Shown here piece after piece: positions 42,668 to 49,772 of a stretch of DNA of 64,000 nt; positions within the stretch are counted from its first letter, which is position 1; each line of letters starts with the position of its first letter. The notes below the pieces were generated by a model. The model did no database searches. It was given only the letters and a program-made list of their open reading frames with translations, and was not told the origin of the DNA. A program made the position numbers and the translations under genes. Where the stretch lies: NCBI RefSeq assembly GCF_016924645.1, contig NZ_JAFFJV010000003.1, positions 62,001 through 126,000 of the forward strand, given 5' to 3'. Source of the stretch: Rufibacter psychrotolerans (lineage in GTDB: Bacteria > Bacteroidota > Bacteroidia > Cytophagales > Hymenobacteraceae).

Positions 42668-44924
42668 TCTTTTTCAGCTGCACGCCTCCGTAAAAATTGC
42701 GGCCCGGCGCAGCCTGGAAGTAGCGATTCCCGAAGGCGTTCAGGTCATTGCCCAGGCTGTAGTCACGGTCTGTGGCGTTGTCTACCCCGCCGTACAGGTC
42801 CACGCTCCATTGCTCCAGGAACGTGCGTCGGAAACCGGCTCTGGCGCCCAGGATGAAGTAGTTTGGAGCGTACACAGTATTGGCATCGTTGAGCGGAATT
42901 TCATCTGAGTAGTTGGCGGTGGCATTCAGGTAGAAACCTGGATTAGTTTCCACGTCCAGCCCCATCACGGCTACGTGCGGCGCGGTACCCGTGAGGCGGT
43001 TGCCTGAGAAATCATTCTCGTTCTGTTGATAATTCCTAAATCTAAAGTGGTTGTAGGTGTACGTACTCCAGAGTCTTACCAGGCTCAAAGCTTCTTCGGG
43101 AGCCTGTACAAACGCATACCCAGCCGCCACTTCCACGCCTTGCTGGCGGGTGGCTCCGGCGTTGGCGAACACGGCTACCCCGCCCAGGGTAGTGCGGCTC
43201 ACAATGGTTTCCTTCAGCTTGAAATGGAAGGCCACCACGTCAAAGGTGAAGCGTTGGTTCAGCAGGTTTCCTCTTACGCCCACCTCGTAGTTGGTGCCGC
43301 GCTCAGGCTGTAACCCGAAGTTGATGCTGGCGTCTGAGGGACGCACCTCGGCCTCAGTGGGGGGCGAGAACCCGGCACTCACACTGGCGTGCGCCGATAA
43401 CGTGGGCGAAATCACTTTCACCAGTCCAATGCGGGGCGAAAATTGTGCGTCAATTTTGCGGGTCAGTTGATAATTGGGGTTAGTGGCGGCTTCTGAGACG
43501 CGGGCGATGTCATAGCGCAGGGAGTTCACACTGGCTCCCAGGGAGAGCAGGAAATCCAAGGGTAAATCCACTTCGGCCTGCCCAAAGACAAAGCCTTCTT
43601 TCACGGTCACCTCATCGTCATAATTCAGCTTGCCGGGCGTACCGGCATTGTTCACGTACTGACGGGCATTGATAAAGCGCCGGTGCGCCTCGGCTCCCAA
43701 AGTAAACCGGGCCGGAAAGTTTCCTACCATCGTCCGGTAGGTGGTGCGGGTGCGCCCCCCGAAGCTCTGGTTCGTGTTCCGCTCGTAATCGGTGACGAAG
43801 GGATGGTTGAGGAAACTGAATACGCCAAAGAAAGAGGTAGTGTTGCTCCAGCGCTCATTGAACTGGTAGTTATGCACAAAGCCCAGGTTCAGGCCTTCCA
43901 CGTTGAGCGAAGCGTTCTGGTCTTTGTTCAGTTGGCGGGCGGCGCGGGGATTTTGATCAAACTGCTCGCGGGTGAGGGCACCGGGCAATTCATAGAACAG
44001 ATCAGAGTACAAGGCGTGGAAAGAGAAGTATTGCTTCTGATTTGGGTAAAACTGCCCGGAAAGCAGCAGGGTTTTACGGTCCATGGCGCTTTGCTCGCGG
44101 TAGCCGTCCAGCGTCTGGCGATCAAAACGCAGAAGCAGGTTAGATTTCTCGGAGGCTACGCTGGCTCCTACAAACCCTCGGCGCAAGCCGTAGGAGCCTA
44201 CCAAACCACCGGCCATGACGCTGCTCTCGGTGGGTCTTACCGTTTCCAGCAAGACAGTACCGCCCGTTCCGGCCCCGTACACGCTGCCGGCCGGACCTTT
44301 GATCACTTCCACGTTGCCAATGGTGGCGGCATCCAGCATGTTCAGCGGAATGGTACCGTTAGCTTCCACTAAAGGTACCTCGTTCAGGTAGATTTTCACG
44401 TTGCGTACGCCGTAGGGTGCACGCAACGAACTGCCTCTAATGGAAAGCCGGTAACTGGCCGTGGCGCGTTCTTCCATGCGTACGCCGGGCAAGGTATTGA
44501 GCGCGGGAACCAAGGTAGTCTGCGGAAAGCGCTCCAAATCCCGGGTTGAAAGCAGACCAATGGCACCGGCGGTTTTCTGCAAAGGCCGGCGGGTTTCAAA
44601 GCCCCTTACCACCACTTCCTGCAAAGCCACGGCCAAAGGCTCCAGCATGATCACCCATTGTTTGCGGCTCTGCGGCACCAGTAATTTTTGCATCCGGTGG
44701 GAGGTAGGGCGCTGCACCACCACAGTATCAAAGCGCGAAGCCAGCACAAGCCTGAACTGGCCCGAGGCATCGGTGAAGGTTTGGCTGCCGGTTCTGGCAT
44801 CGCCCACCACCGCGCCTTCCAGGGGCTGTTGGCTGCGCGCGTCCAGCACCCGCCCCTCCACGGTCAGTTGGGCTTGGGCGGGGAATATTGAAACCAGCAG
44901 CAGAAAAAAGAAAAGGTATTTCAT
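42660..44924 (-). CDS. TonB-dependent outer-membrane receptor (siderophore/vitamin type)
   Basis: 754 residues. Signal peptide (FFFLLLVSIFPAQAQ) and a carboxypeptidase-like domain (about residues 21-100; VEGRVLDARSQQPLEGAVVG). The plug (about residues 105-230) has LQEVVVRGFETRRPLQKTAG, NTLPGVRMEERATASYRLSI and VEVIKGPAGSVYGAGTGGTV. A 22-strand-type barrel ends in FYGGVQLKKSF with the terminal Phe. It resembles FecA/BtuB-like importers rather than SusC because it is shorter and has no SusD partner. The ligand is unknown. A TACTTTTG box lies about 85 nt upstream. Confidence 0.94.
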   Translation of the reverse strand: MKYLFFFLLLVSIFPAQAQLTVEGRVLDARSQQPLEGAVVGDARTGSQTFTDASGQFRLVLASRFDTVVVQRPTSHRMQKLLVPQSRKQWVIMLEPLAVALQEVVVRGFETRRPLQKTAGAIGLLSTRDLERFPQTTLVPALNTLPGVRMEERATASYRLSIRGSSLRAPYGVRNVKIYLNEVPLVEANGTIPLNMLDAATIGNVEVIKGPAGSVYGAGTGGTVLLETVRPTESSVMAGGLVGSYGLRRGFVGASVASEKSNLLLRFDRQTLDGYREQSAMDRKTLLLSGQFYPNQKQYFSFHALYSDLFYELPGALTREQFDQNPRAARQLNKDQNASLNVEGLNLGFVHNYQFNERWSNTTSFFGVFSFLNHPFVTDYERNTNQSFGGRTRTTYRTMVGNFPARFTLGAEAHRRFINARQYVNNAGTPGKLNYDDEVTVKEGFVFGQAEVDLPLDFLLSLGASVNSLRYDIARVSEAATNPNYQLTRKIDAQFSPRIGLVKVISPTLSAHASVSAGFSPPTEAEVRPSDASINFGLQPERGTNYEVGVRGNLLNQRFTFDVVAFHFKLKETIVSRTTLGGVAVFANAGATRQQGVEVAAGYAFVQAPEEALSLVRLWSTYTYNHFRFRNYQQNENDFSGNRLTGTAPHVAVMGLDVETNPGFYLNATANYSDEIPLNDANTVYAPNYFILGARAGFRRTFLEQWSVDLYGGVDNATDRDYSLGNDLNAFGNRYFQAAPGRNFYGGVQLKKSF

Positions 44925-45009
44925 AGTCTGTCAATCAAAGAAAGGGCCAGGCGTTGCCCAAGGTCATTGGGCAACCACCCCGGTAACGATACCGGTGGCC
45001 GATACCGTG

Positions 45010-45017
45010 CAAAAGTA
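45010..45017 (-). promoter_or_regulatory. -7 box upstream of the TonB receptor gene
   Basis: TACTTTTG on the minus strand matches TAnnTTTG. A hairpin GTTGCCCA/TGGGCAAC (44953-44984) lies in the leader between this box and the start codon and might attenuate expression. Confidence 0.4.
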
Positions 45018-45175
45018 CGCAATCTGCACCAGCCCGCTCTTCTTACGGAAGTTCCCCCCAGGAGACTACCCTTTTTTGCCACCAGACTTGCCCTACCAGG
45101 TACGAGACAGAGCCCACTGCTTTTCGCCTCTAAAACAAACGCCCCGGCTTGTGTGCCTGGGCGCTTGTTAGACTC

Positions 45176-45211
45176 GTTTTAGAACTGCTTTTAAGAAAAT
45201 AGCCCCGAAAC
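45176..45211. repeat. family D palindrome upstream of the TonB receptor gene
   Basis: GTTTTAGAACTGCTTTTA then AGAAAATAGCCCCGAAAC; degenerate pairing. A second copy lies at 45510-45543 (GTTTTAAGGCTTTTTC...AAATAGGCTGAAAT) inside the family B pair. Confidence 0.5.
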
Positions 45212-45405
45212 AAGAGCGTCGCTCCTTTCTTCCAAGCCTCGCCTCTAGGGCCGTTACGTTCTACATAAAAGCCTTAAACGGCGGAGAAGTCCGTTGCCAG
45301 TCTGATCTAATTTGAGGCTATTGCCTCACTGATTTGCAAACTTCAGTTCTTTTTAGGTTCAAGTTTTCAACTTGAACCATCCATATTTTAAGAACTTAAC
45401 GGCCT

Positions 45406-45666
45406 CCCCTCGCTCGCCTCTGGCGAGTGTGCACTATGGGGCGGCCTCTGGCCGCGTTGCAGGAAATTACGCTTGTTAATTTGTTATGGCTTTAGGTGGG
45501 GGGTTATCTGTTTTAAGGCTTTTTCTACGGAAATAGGCTGAAATCAGGAAATAGTAAGAAGGCACGGAAGAAATCCACGCTATAGTAATTTCCTTGTACT
45601 GCAATGTGTAATGCAATGCGGCGAGACGCCGCCTAATGACTCACACTCGCCAGAGGCGAGCGAGGG
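45406..45666. repeat. family B paired element (two inverted copies)
   Basis: Left copy 45406-45455: CTCGCC-TCT-GGCGAG then GCGGCC-TCT-GGCCGC. Right copy inverted, 45619-45666: GCGGCG-AGA-CGCCGC then CTCGCC-AGA-GGCGAG. About 160 nt of non-coding DNA lies between. No gene is seen in 44925-45797 apart from these elements. Confidence 0.9.
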
Positions 45667-45797
45667 ATTAGTTGCAATTCACTTCGGAAAGAAACAGCGT
45701 ACCAAAAGGATGAGCCGTACCCAAAATGGGGAGCACAGGCAGGAACCAATGGCCTTAACGGGCGGAAACAGCAGGACAAGTCTGCCGTACCGTAGCC

Positions 45798-46832
45798 CTA
45801 CGGCGCCACCGCTTTCCTGACAGCTGGGGCTACCACGGTGCCCAGTAGCTCAATGGCGTGCATGACCTGGCGGTGGGGCATGGTGCCTACGCTGATGTGC
45901 AGCAAAAAGCGGGTGTTGCCAAACAGCTCGTGCTCCCACAGGATCTTGTCAATCACCTGCTGCGGACTGCCCACCAGCAGCGATCCTTCGGGGCCCCGCA
46001 TCAGGTCGTACTGCTCGCGGCTCATAGCCGACCAGCCGCGCTCCCGCCCAATCTGGCTCATGAGGTAGGCATAGGGGCCGTAAAATTCATCGGCGGCTTT
46101 CTGGGAGTCATCGGCCAGGTAGCCGTGCGAATTGATGGCCAGTTGTAGCTTCGCCTGGTCGTGTCCGGCTTTGCGGTATACCTCCTTGTAGAGGTTGGTG
46201 AACGGCACAAATCGCTCCGGCGAGCCGCCAATGATGGCCAGCGCCATGGGCAGACCGTTGCTGGCCGCCCGCACCACCGACTCGGGGGTTCCGCCCACGG
46301 CTACCCAGATGGGCAGTTCCTGCTGGTGCGGCCGGGGGTACACGCCCAGGTTGTCAATGGCGGGCCGGTGCTTGCCTTTCCAGGTCACTTTTTCGCTTTT
46401 GTTGAGTAGCATGAGCAACTCCAGCTTCTCAGAGAACAACGAATTGTAGTCTTTCAGATCTTGCCCGAAAAGCGGAAAAGACTCAATAAACGACCCTCGC
46501 CCGGCCATGATCTCGGCCCGGCCGCCGGAGAGCAAATCCACTTGCGCGAAGTCCTGGAACACCCGCACGGGGTCATCTGAACTGAGCACCGTCACGGCGC
46601 TGGAAAGTTTTATGTTTTTGGTCTTGACGGCCGCGGCGGCCAATACCACCGCCGGCGAGGAGACAATGAAATCGGGGCGGTGGTGCTCGCCAATGGAGAA
46701 CACATCCAGGCCCACCTGGTCGGCCAGTTCTATCTCCTCCATCAGGTTGCGCATGCGCTCATGCGGCGCTAGCAGTTGGCCGGTCCCGGGGTCTGGCGTA
46801 TTTTCTACGAACGTGGTAATGCCTATTTCCAT
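45798..46832 (-). CDS. LLM-class flavin-dependent oxidoreductase (luciferase-like)
   Basis: 344 residues, a TIM barrel of the bacterial luciferase family. Landmarks: [20 protein letters not shown] (about residues 35-55), [37 protein letters not shown] and [18 protein letters not shown]. It is probably an FMN-dependent monooxygenase or reductase with an unknown substrate. Divergent from the pirin gene with 186 nt between the starts. Confidence 0.93.
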   Translation of the reverse strand: MEIGITTFVENTPDPGTGQLLAPHERMRNLMEEIELADQVGLDVFSIGEHHRPDFIVSSPAVVLAAAAVKTKNIKLSSAVTVLSSDDPVRVFQDFAQVDLLSGGRAEIMAGRGSFIESFPLFGQDLKDYNSLFSEKLELLMLLNKSEKVTWKGKHRPAIDNLGVYPRPHQQELPIWVAVGGTPESVVRAASNGLPMALAIIGGSPERFVPFTNLYKEVYRKAGHDQAKLQLAINSHGYLADDSQKAADEFYGPYAYLMSQIGRERGWSAMSREQYDLMRGPEGSLLVGSPQQVIDKILWEHELFGNTRFLLHISVGTMPHRQVMHAIELLGTVVAPAVRKAVAP

Positions 46833-47018
46833 AAACCAATGTTACTACATCTTTTTAAACCAGAAAAGCCGGTGGTGCCTTGCTCTTACGTACCCAGGCG
46901 GCAAAGGCTGCCCCAACACCTCGCGCGGCCACCGGCCAGGAGCCGGCGCGGGCCAACTTTCTGCTTGCCATTCTGGCTGGAATTTAGTTCTTTAAAGTAA
47001 CAAAAAACCAACCTTGTT

Positions 47019-47933
47019 ATGCTGGACCTTGTCATTGAAGCCCGTAAAGCCTCGCTGGCCCCCGGAATGGATGTGCGCCGGATTCTGCCCTTCCGCCTGC
47101 GCCGCATGGTGGGCCCGTTCATCTTCATGGACCATGCCGGTCCGGTAGACGTGCAGCCGCCCCTGGTGCAGTCCCTGGATGTGCTGCCGCATCCGCACAT
47201 CGGGCTGTCTACGGTCAGCTATCTGTTCGGCGGGCAGGTCACGCACCGCGACAGCCTGGGCGTGGAGCAGATCATTAGGCCCGGCGAGGTGAACTGGATG
47301 ACGGCCGGCAGCGGCATCGCGCACTCCGAGCGCTTTGAGGACCCGGCCACGCTGGCGGGCGGCGAACTGGAGATGATCCAGACCTGGGTGGCCCTGCCCG
47401 AGAAAGACGAGGAAGCCGCGCCCGCCTTTGACAACTACAAGCCCGAGCAACTGCCCATCTACACCGATGCCGGCGTGTGGATGCGCCTGATTGCCGGCAA
47501 CGCCTTCGGGCTCCGCAACCAGGTGAAGACCCACTCGCCGCTCTTTTACCTGCACGTGATCCTGGACCAGGACGCGCGGTTCGGGTTGCCCCAGGAACAC
47601 GCCGAGCGCGGCATTTACATTGCCAAAGGCAGCCTGGAAGTGGCCGGCAGAACCTATACCTCCGGGCAGATGCTGGTGTTCAACAAGGGCGTAGACCCGG
47701 TGCTTACCGCCAAGGAACCCACCACGCTCATGATGCTGGGCGGCGAACCGCTGGGCGAACGGTTTATTTGGTGGAACTTCGTCTCTTCCCGGAAAGACCG
47801 CATTGAACAGGCCAAAGCCGACTGGAAGGAAGGACGCATCCTGCTTCCGCCCACCGACAACATTGAGTTTGTGCCCCTGCCCGAAGACAAATCCCGCCCC
47901 GCCGGAAGCCCCTCGCCGCAGGCGCTTTCCTGA
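47019..47933 (+). CDS. pirin family protein
   Basis: 304 residues, a bicupin. The N-terminal cupin keeps the pirin metal site: RRMVGPFIFMDHAGPV, then VLPHPHIGLSTVSYLF and VTHRDS, with the final Glu in WMTAGSGIAHSERF. A C-terminal cupin follows from about residue 165. Pirins act as quercetinase-like oxidases or redox-linked regulators. Divergent from the LLM oxidoreductase, so they may share a regulatory region. Confidence 0.93.
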   Translation: MLDLVIEARKASLAPGMDVRRILPFRLRRMVGPFIFMDHAGPVDVQPPLVQSLDVLPHPHIGLSTVSYLFGGQVTHRDSLGVEQIIRPGEVNWMTAGSGIAHSERFEDPATLAGGELEMIQTWVALPEKDEEAAPAFDNYKPEQLPIYTDAGVWMRLIAGNAFGLRNQVKTHSPLFYLHVILDQDARFGLPQEHAERGIYIAKGSLEVAGRTYTSGQMLVFNKGVDPVLTAKEPTTLMMLGGEPLGERFIWWNFVSSRKDRIEQAKADWKEGRILLPPTDNIEFVPLPEDKSRPAGSPSPQALS

Positions 47934-48500
47934 AGTTCCCCTCCGGCACGCCTTGCCCCATGAAGCGCGGTCACTGCCCAAAGCTATTTTCAGGCTTTTT
48001 AGACGCTACCCGAATGATTCATTTCAAGGCAGTTTTCAGGAAAAGGGCCCTGAAACGGCAAAGGCTGCATAGTTAAAAACCTTCACCTGACAAGAGACTT
48101 TGTTTCTCTAAAAGCCCGTACTGGTTTACAGTTTCTTACCCATGACCGGCACGGGCTTTCACGCTACATGCCCTACTAGTTGCGGCTCTACTCAGTGCGT
48201 CATGCCTGGCCCCATCTCATACCCTGAGGAAGCGGTCAAACAGGGCCCCCGGAACTGTCTTCATCTGATTTTAACGAAACTAGGCCATAAACACAAACCA
48301 AAGAGCATCAACAATTTACTACCTAAAACTAACCTGTCCCACTGGTAGTTATCTCTGGTTTTATTTACTACATTCACCTATTCCCCTTGCCCTCCTGCTG
48401 GTGTAGGTAGCCGAACGCTGTAGCCCCTGGTTCGCGACCTATTATTCCATCCTTTGCTCCCGCTGCTTATACTCATTTGATCAAGCCTAAAGTGACAGGT
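47934..48500. other. non-coding gap after the pirin gene
   Basis: Contains a family D palindrome at 48021-48056 (TTTCAAGGCAGTTTTC...GGGCCCTGAAAC). The remainder, of mixed composition, shows no gene, RNA or promoter I can support. Confidence 0.5.
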
Positions 48501-48920
48501 ATGAAAGGGATTGTTGTTGCGCTTGCATTGGTGTTTTGGGTTTCTACCGCCCATAGCCAGGATATCATAGACCCGGTAGACCCTAAGCAGGAGCTCCTGA
48601 CATTAAGCCGCAATCAGAAGTCGGCTGGTTGGGTGTTCCTGGCAGCGGGACTTGGGCTGATCGGCTCGGCCGGGGCGGTGTATAAACCCAATGTAATTAC
48701 CTGGCCGCCTGCAGAGAAGGAAGACAACACCCTCTCGGCTGCCTTGGCTGTTGCTGGCATTGGCTCCCTGATTGGAGGCACCAGCTTCCTGATTGCAGCC
48801 AGACGAAACAAAAAGAAAGCGATGTACCTGGAAACCGGCTACACCCCTCTTCCAGTTCTACAGCGCGGGCAGTTGACTTCCCAAGCGCAGCCCACCCTGA
48901 GCCTGAAGGTAAGTTTTTAA
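48501..48920 (+). CDS. small exported protein of unknown function
   Basis: 139 residues from the ATG at 48501 (a start 8 codons earlier would displace the signal). Signal peptide GIVVALALVFWVSTAHSQ. Two further hydrophobic segments, GWVFLAAGLGLIGSAGAVY and AALAVAGIGSLIGGTSFLIA, flank a polar stretch, and a Lys-rich RRNKKKA follows. C-terminal LSLKVSF ends in Phe. Resembles the many small Bacteroidota proteins with two glycine-rich helices. Not recognised. Confidence 0.72.
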   Translation: MKGIVVALALVFWVSTAHSQDIIDPVDPKQELLTLSRNQKSAGWVFLAAGLGLIGSAGAVYKPNVITWPPAEKEDNTLSAALAVAGIGSLIGGTSFLIAARRNKKKAMYLETGYTPLPVLQRGQLTSQAQPTLSLKVSF

Positions 48921-49430
48921 CAGTGCCTGACATTTGATTCAATGTCCTGCATCACTAAAAACTGCAAAAGAAGGCACGAGCTGCAAGCTCGCGCCAGCGA
49001 AAGCAGTCCTGGAGCTTTGTCTCACTGGGTTACAAACCGCAGGTAAGGGTAAGTACGCTTCACAGACTTGAACTTTGGGAGGGGTGAAGAGATAAAAGTA
49101 ACTACAGGTAGACACTCGCAGGTCTGGAAGACACTACGAGGTCTTCTGGGTAGGCGGTATTGCGGCGGCAGGCGGAGTAGACCCACCCCTGCCCCTCCCG
49201 GGAGGGGAGTTTTGGTTCATGGCGGATACTGGGGCAGGGCTGCTGTTCACATGGTTATTAAGCCGGCCGAAATTTAGCTGCATAAATGGATTGTCAATGC
49301 AGTTTTCCTACTCGTGCAGATGACTCCCCTCCCGGGAGGGGCAGGGGTGGGTCTACTTCTGCAGAACTTTCGTTACTACCAGCAAAGCTTCCACTGCCAC
49401 CCAGCAATAGGCTTTGCTATTCGCACCTAT
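48921..49430. other. repeat-rich gap before copy 2 of the 170-bp repeat
   Basis: Holds a family C variant at 48974-49003 (ACGAGCT-GCA-AGCTCG with tail CGCCAGCGAAAG), a decayed family E-like stretch at about 49108-49150, and the 34-bp inverted repeat 49177-49356. No gene is supported; the short reading frames here lie inside repeats. Confidence 0.6.
49177..49356. repeat. perfect 34-bp inverted repeat with 112-nt spacer
   Basis: Arms 49177-49210 and 49323-49356 are exact reverse complements. Each arm contains the internal palindrome CCCCTCCCGGGAGGGG next to ACCCACCCCTGCC. The spacer is unrelated and AT-richer. Confidence 0.9.
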
Positions 49431-49602
49431 TCCAGTCTTTGGCTCGAGCGCCTCGCTTGTGGCCCCTGGATAGCTTCTACTAAGAGAAGAATACAGAGGT
49501 GGGCCGCAAGGGCAGTGCGAGGGGCAAAGACGGGGCCTCGCGGCCGTGAGCGCTTACCAGAAACTATGAAACAACACAGCCCATAAGTTCATAGACAAAC
49601 CG
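49431..49602. repeat. 170-bp dispersed repeat, copy 2
   Basis: Inverted relative to 11032-11202. Conserved blocks include GAGCGCCTCGCTTGTGGCCC, TGGGCCGCAAGGGCAGTGCG and CGCGGCCGTGAGCGCTTA. It ends about 170 nt before the GH3 gene's 3' end. Confidence 0.85.
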
Positions 49603-49685
49603 CCGCTACGCCAGCAAAAGCCCAAACAGCCAATAGCTCTAAAAGCCAAAGTCAAGCATCATTCCACCAGAGAAATCTAAACAGA

Positions 49686-49727
49686 AAAAACCTCCCCAAA
49701 ACCATAGTGCGTTTTGAAGAGGTTTTT
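49686..49727 (-). terminator. terminator of the GH3 gene
   Basis: AAAAACCTC (49686-49694) pairs with GAGGTTTTT (49719-49727), and inner CAAAAC with GTTTTG. It lies about 45 nt past the stop on the minus strand. Confidence 0.75.
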
Positions 49728-49772
49728 CCAAAATCAGCCTGAAAACAAGCAGGCGTTACAATCCAGAAAAGC

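Noticed and set aside
44925..45240. Cobalamin or TPP riboswitch before the TonB receptor
   Set aside because: A hairpin is present but none of the conserved riboswitch core sequences could be found by eye; a covariance-model scan would settle it.
34705..45666. Repeated palindromes as a CRISPR array
   Set aside because: Copies are inverted pairs far apart, with no regular spacers and no cas genes in the window.
48361..48500. Possible tRNA fragment (GGTTCGCGACC looks like a T-arm)
   Set aside because: No acceptor stem, anticodon arm or CCA-side pairing around it.
49314..49586. 90-residue plus-strand frame sharing LERLACGPWIA with copy 1
   Set aside because: Starts inside a 34-bp inverted repeat and continues into copy 2 of the 170-bp repeat; same argument as for copy 1.
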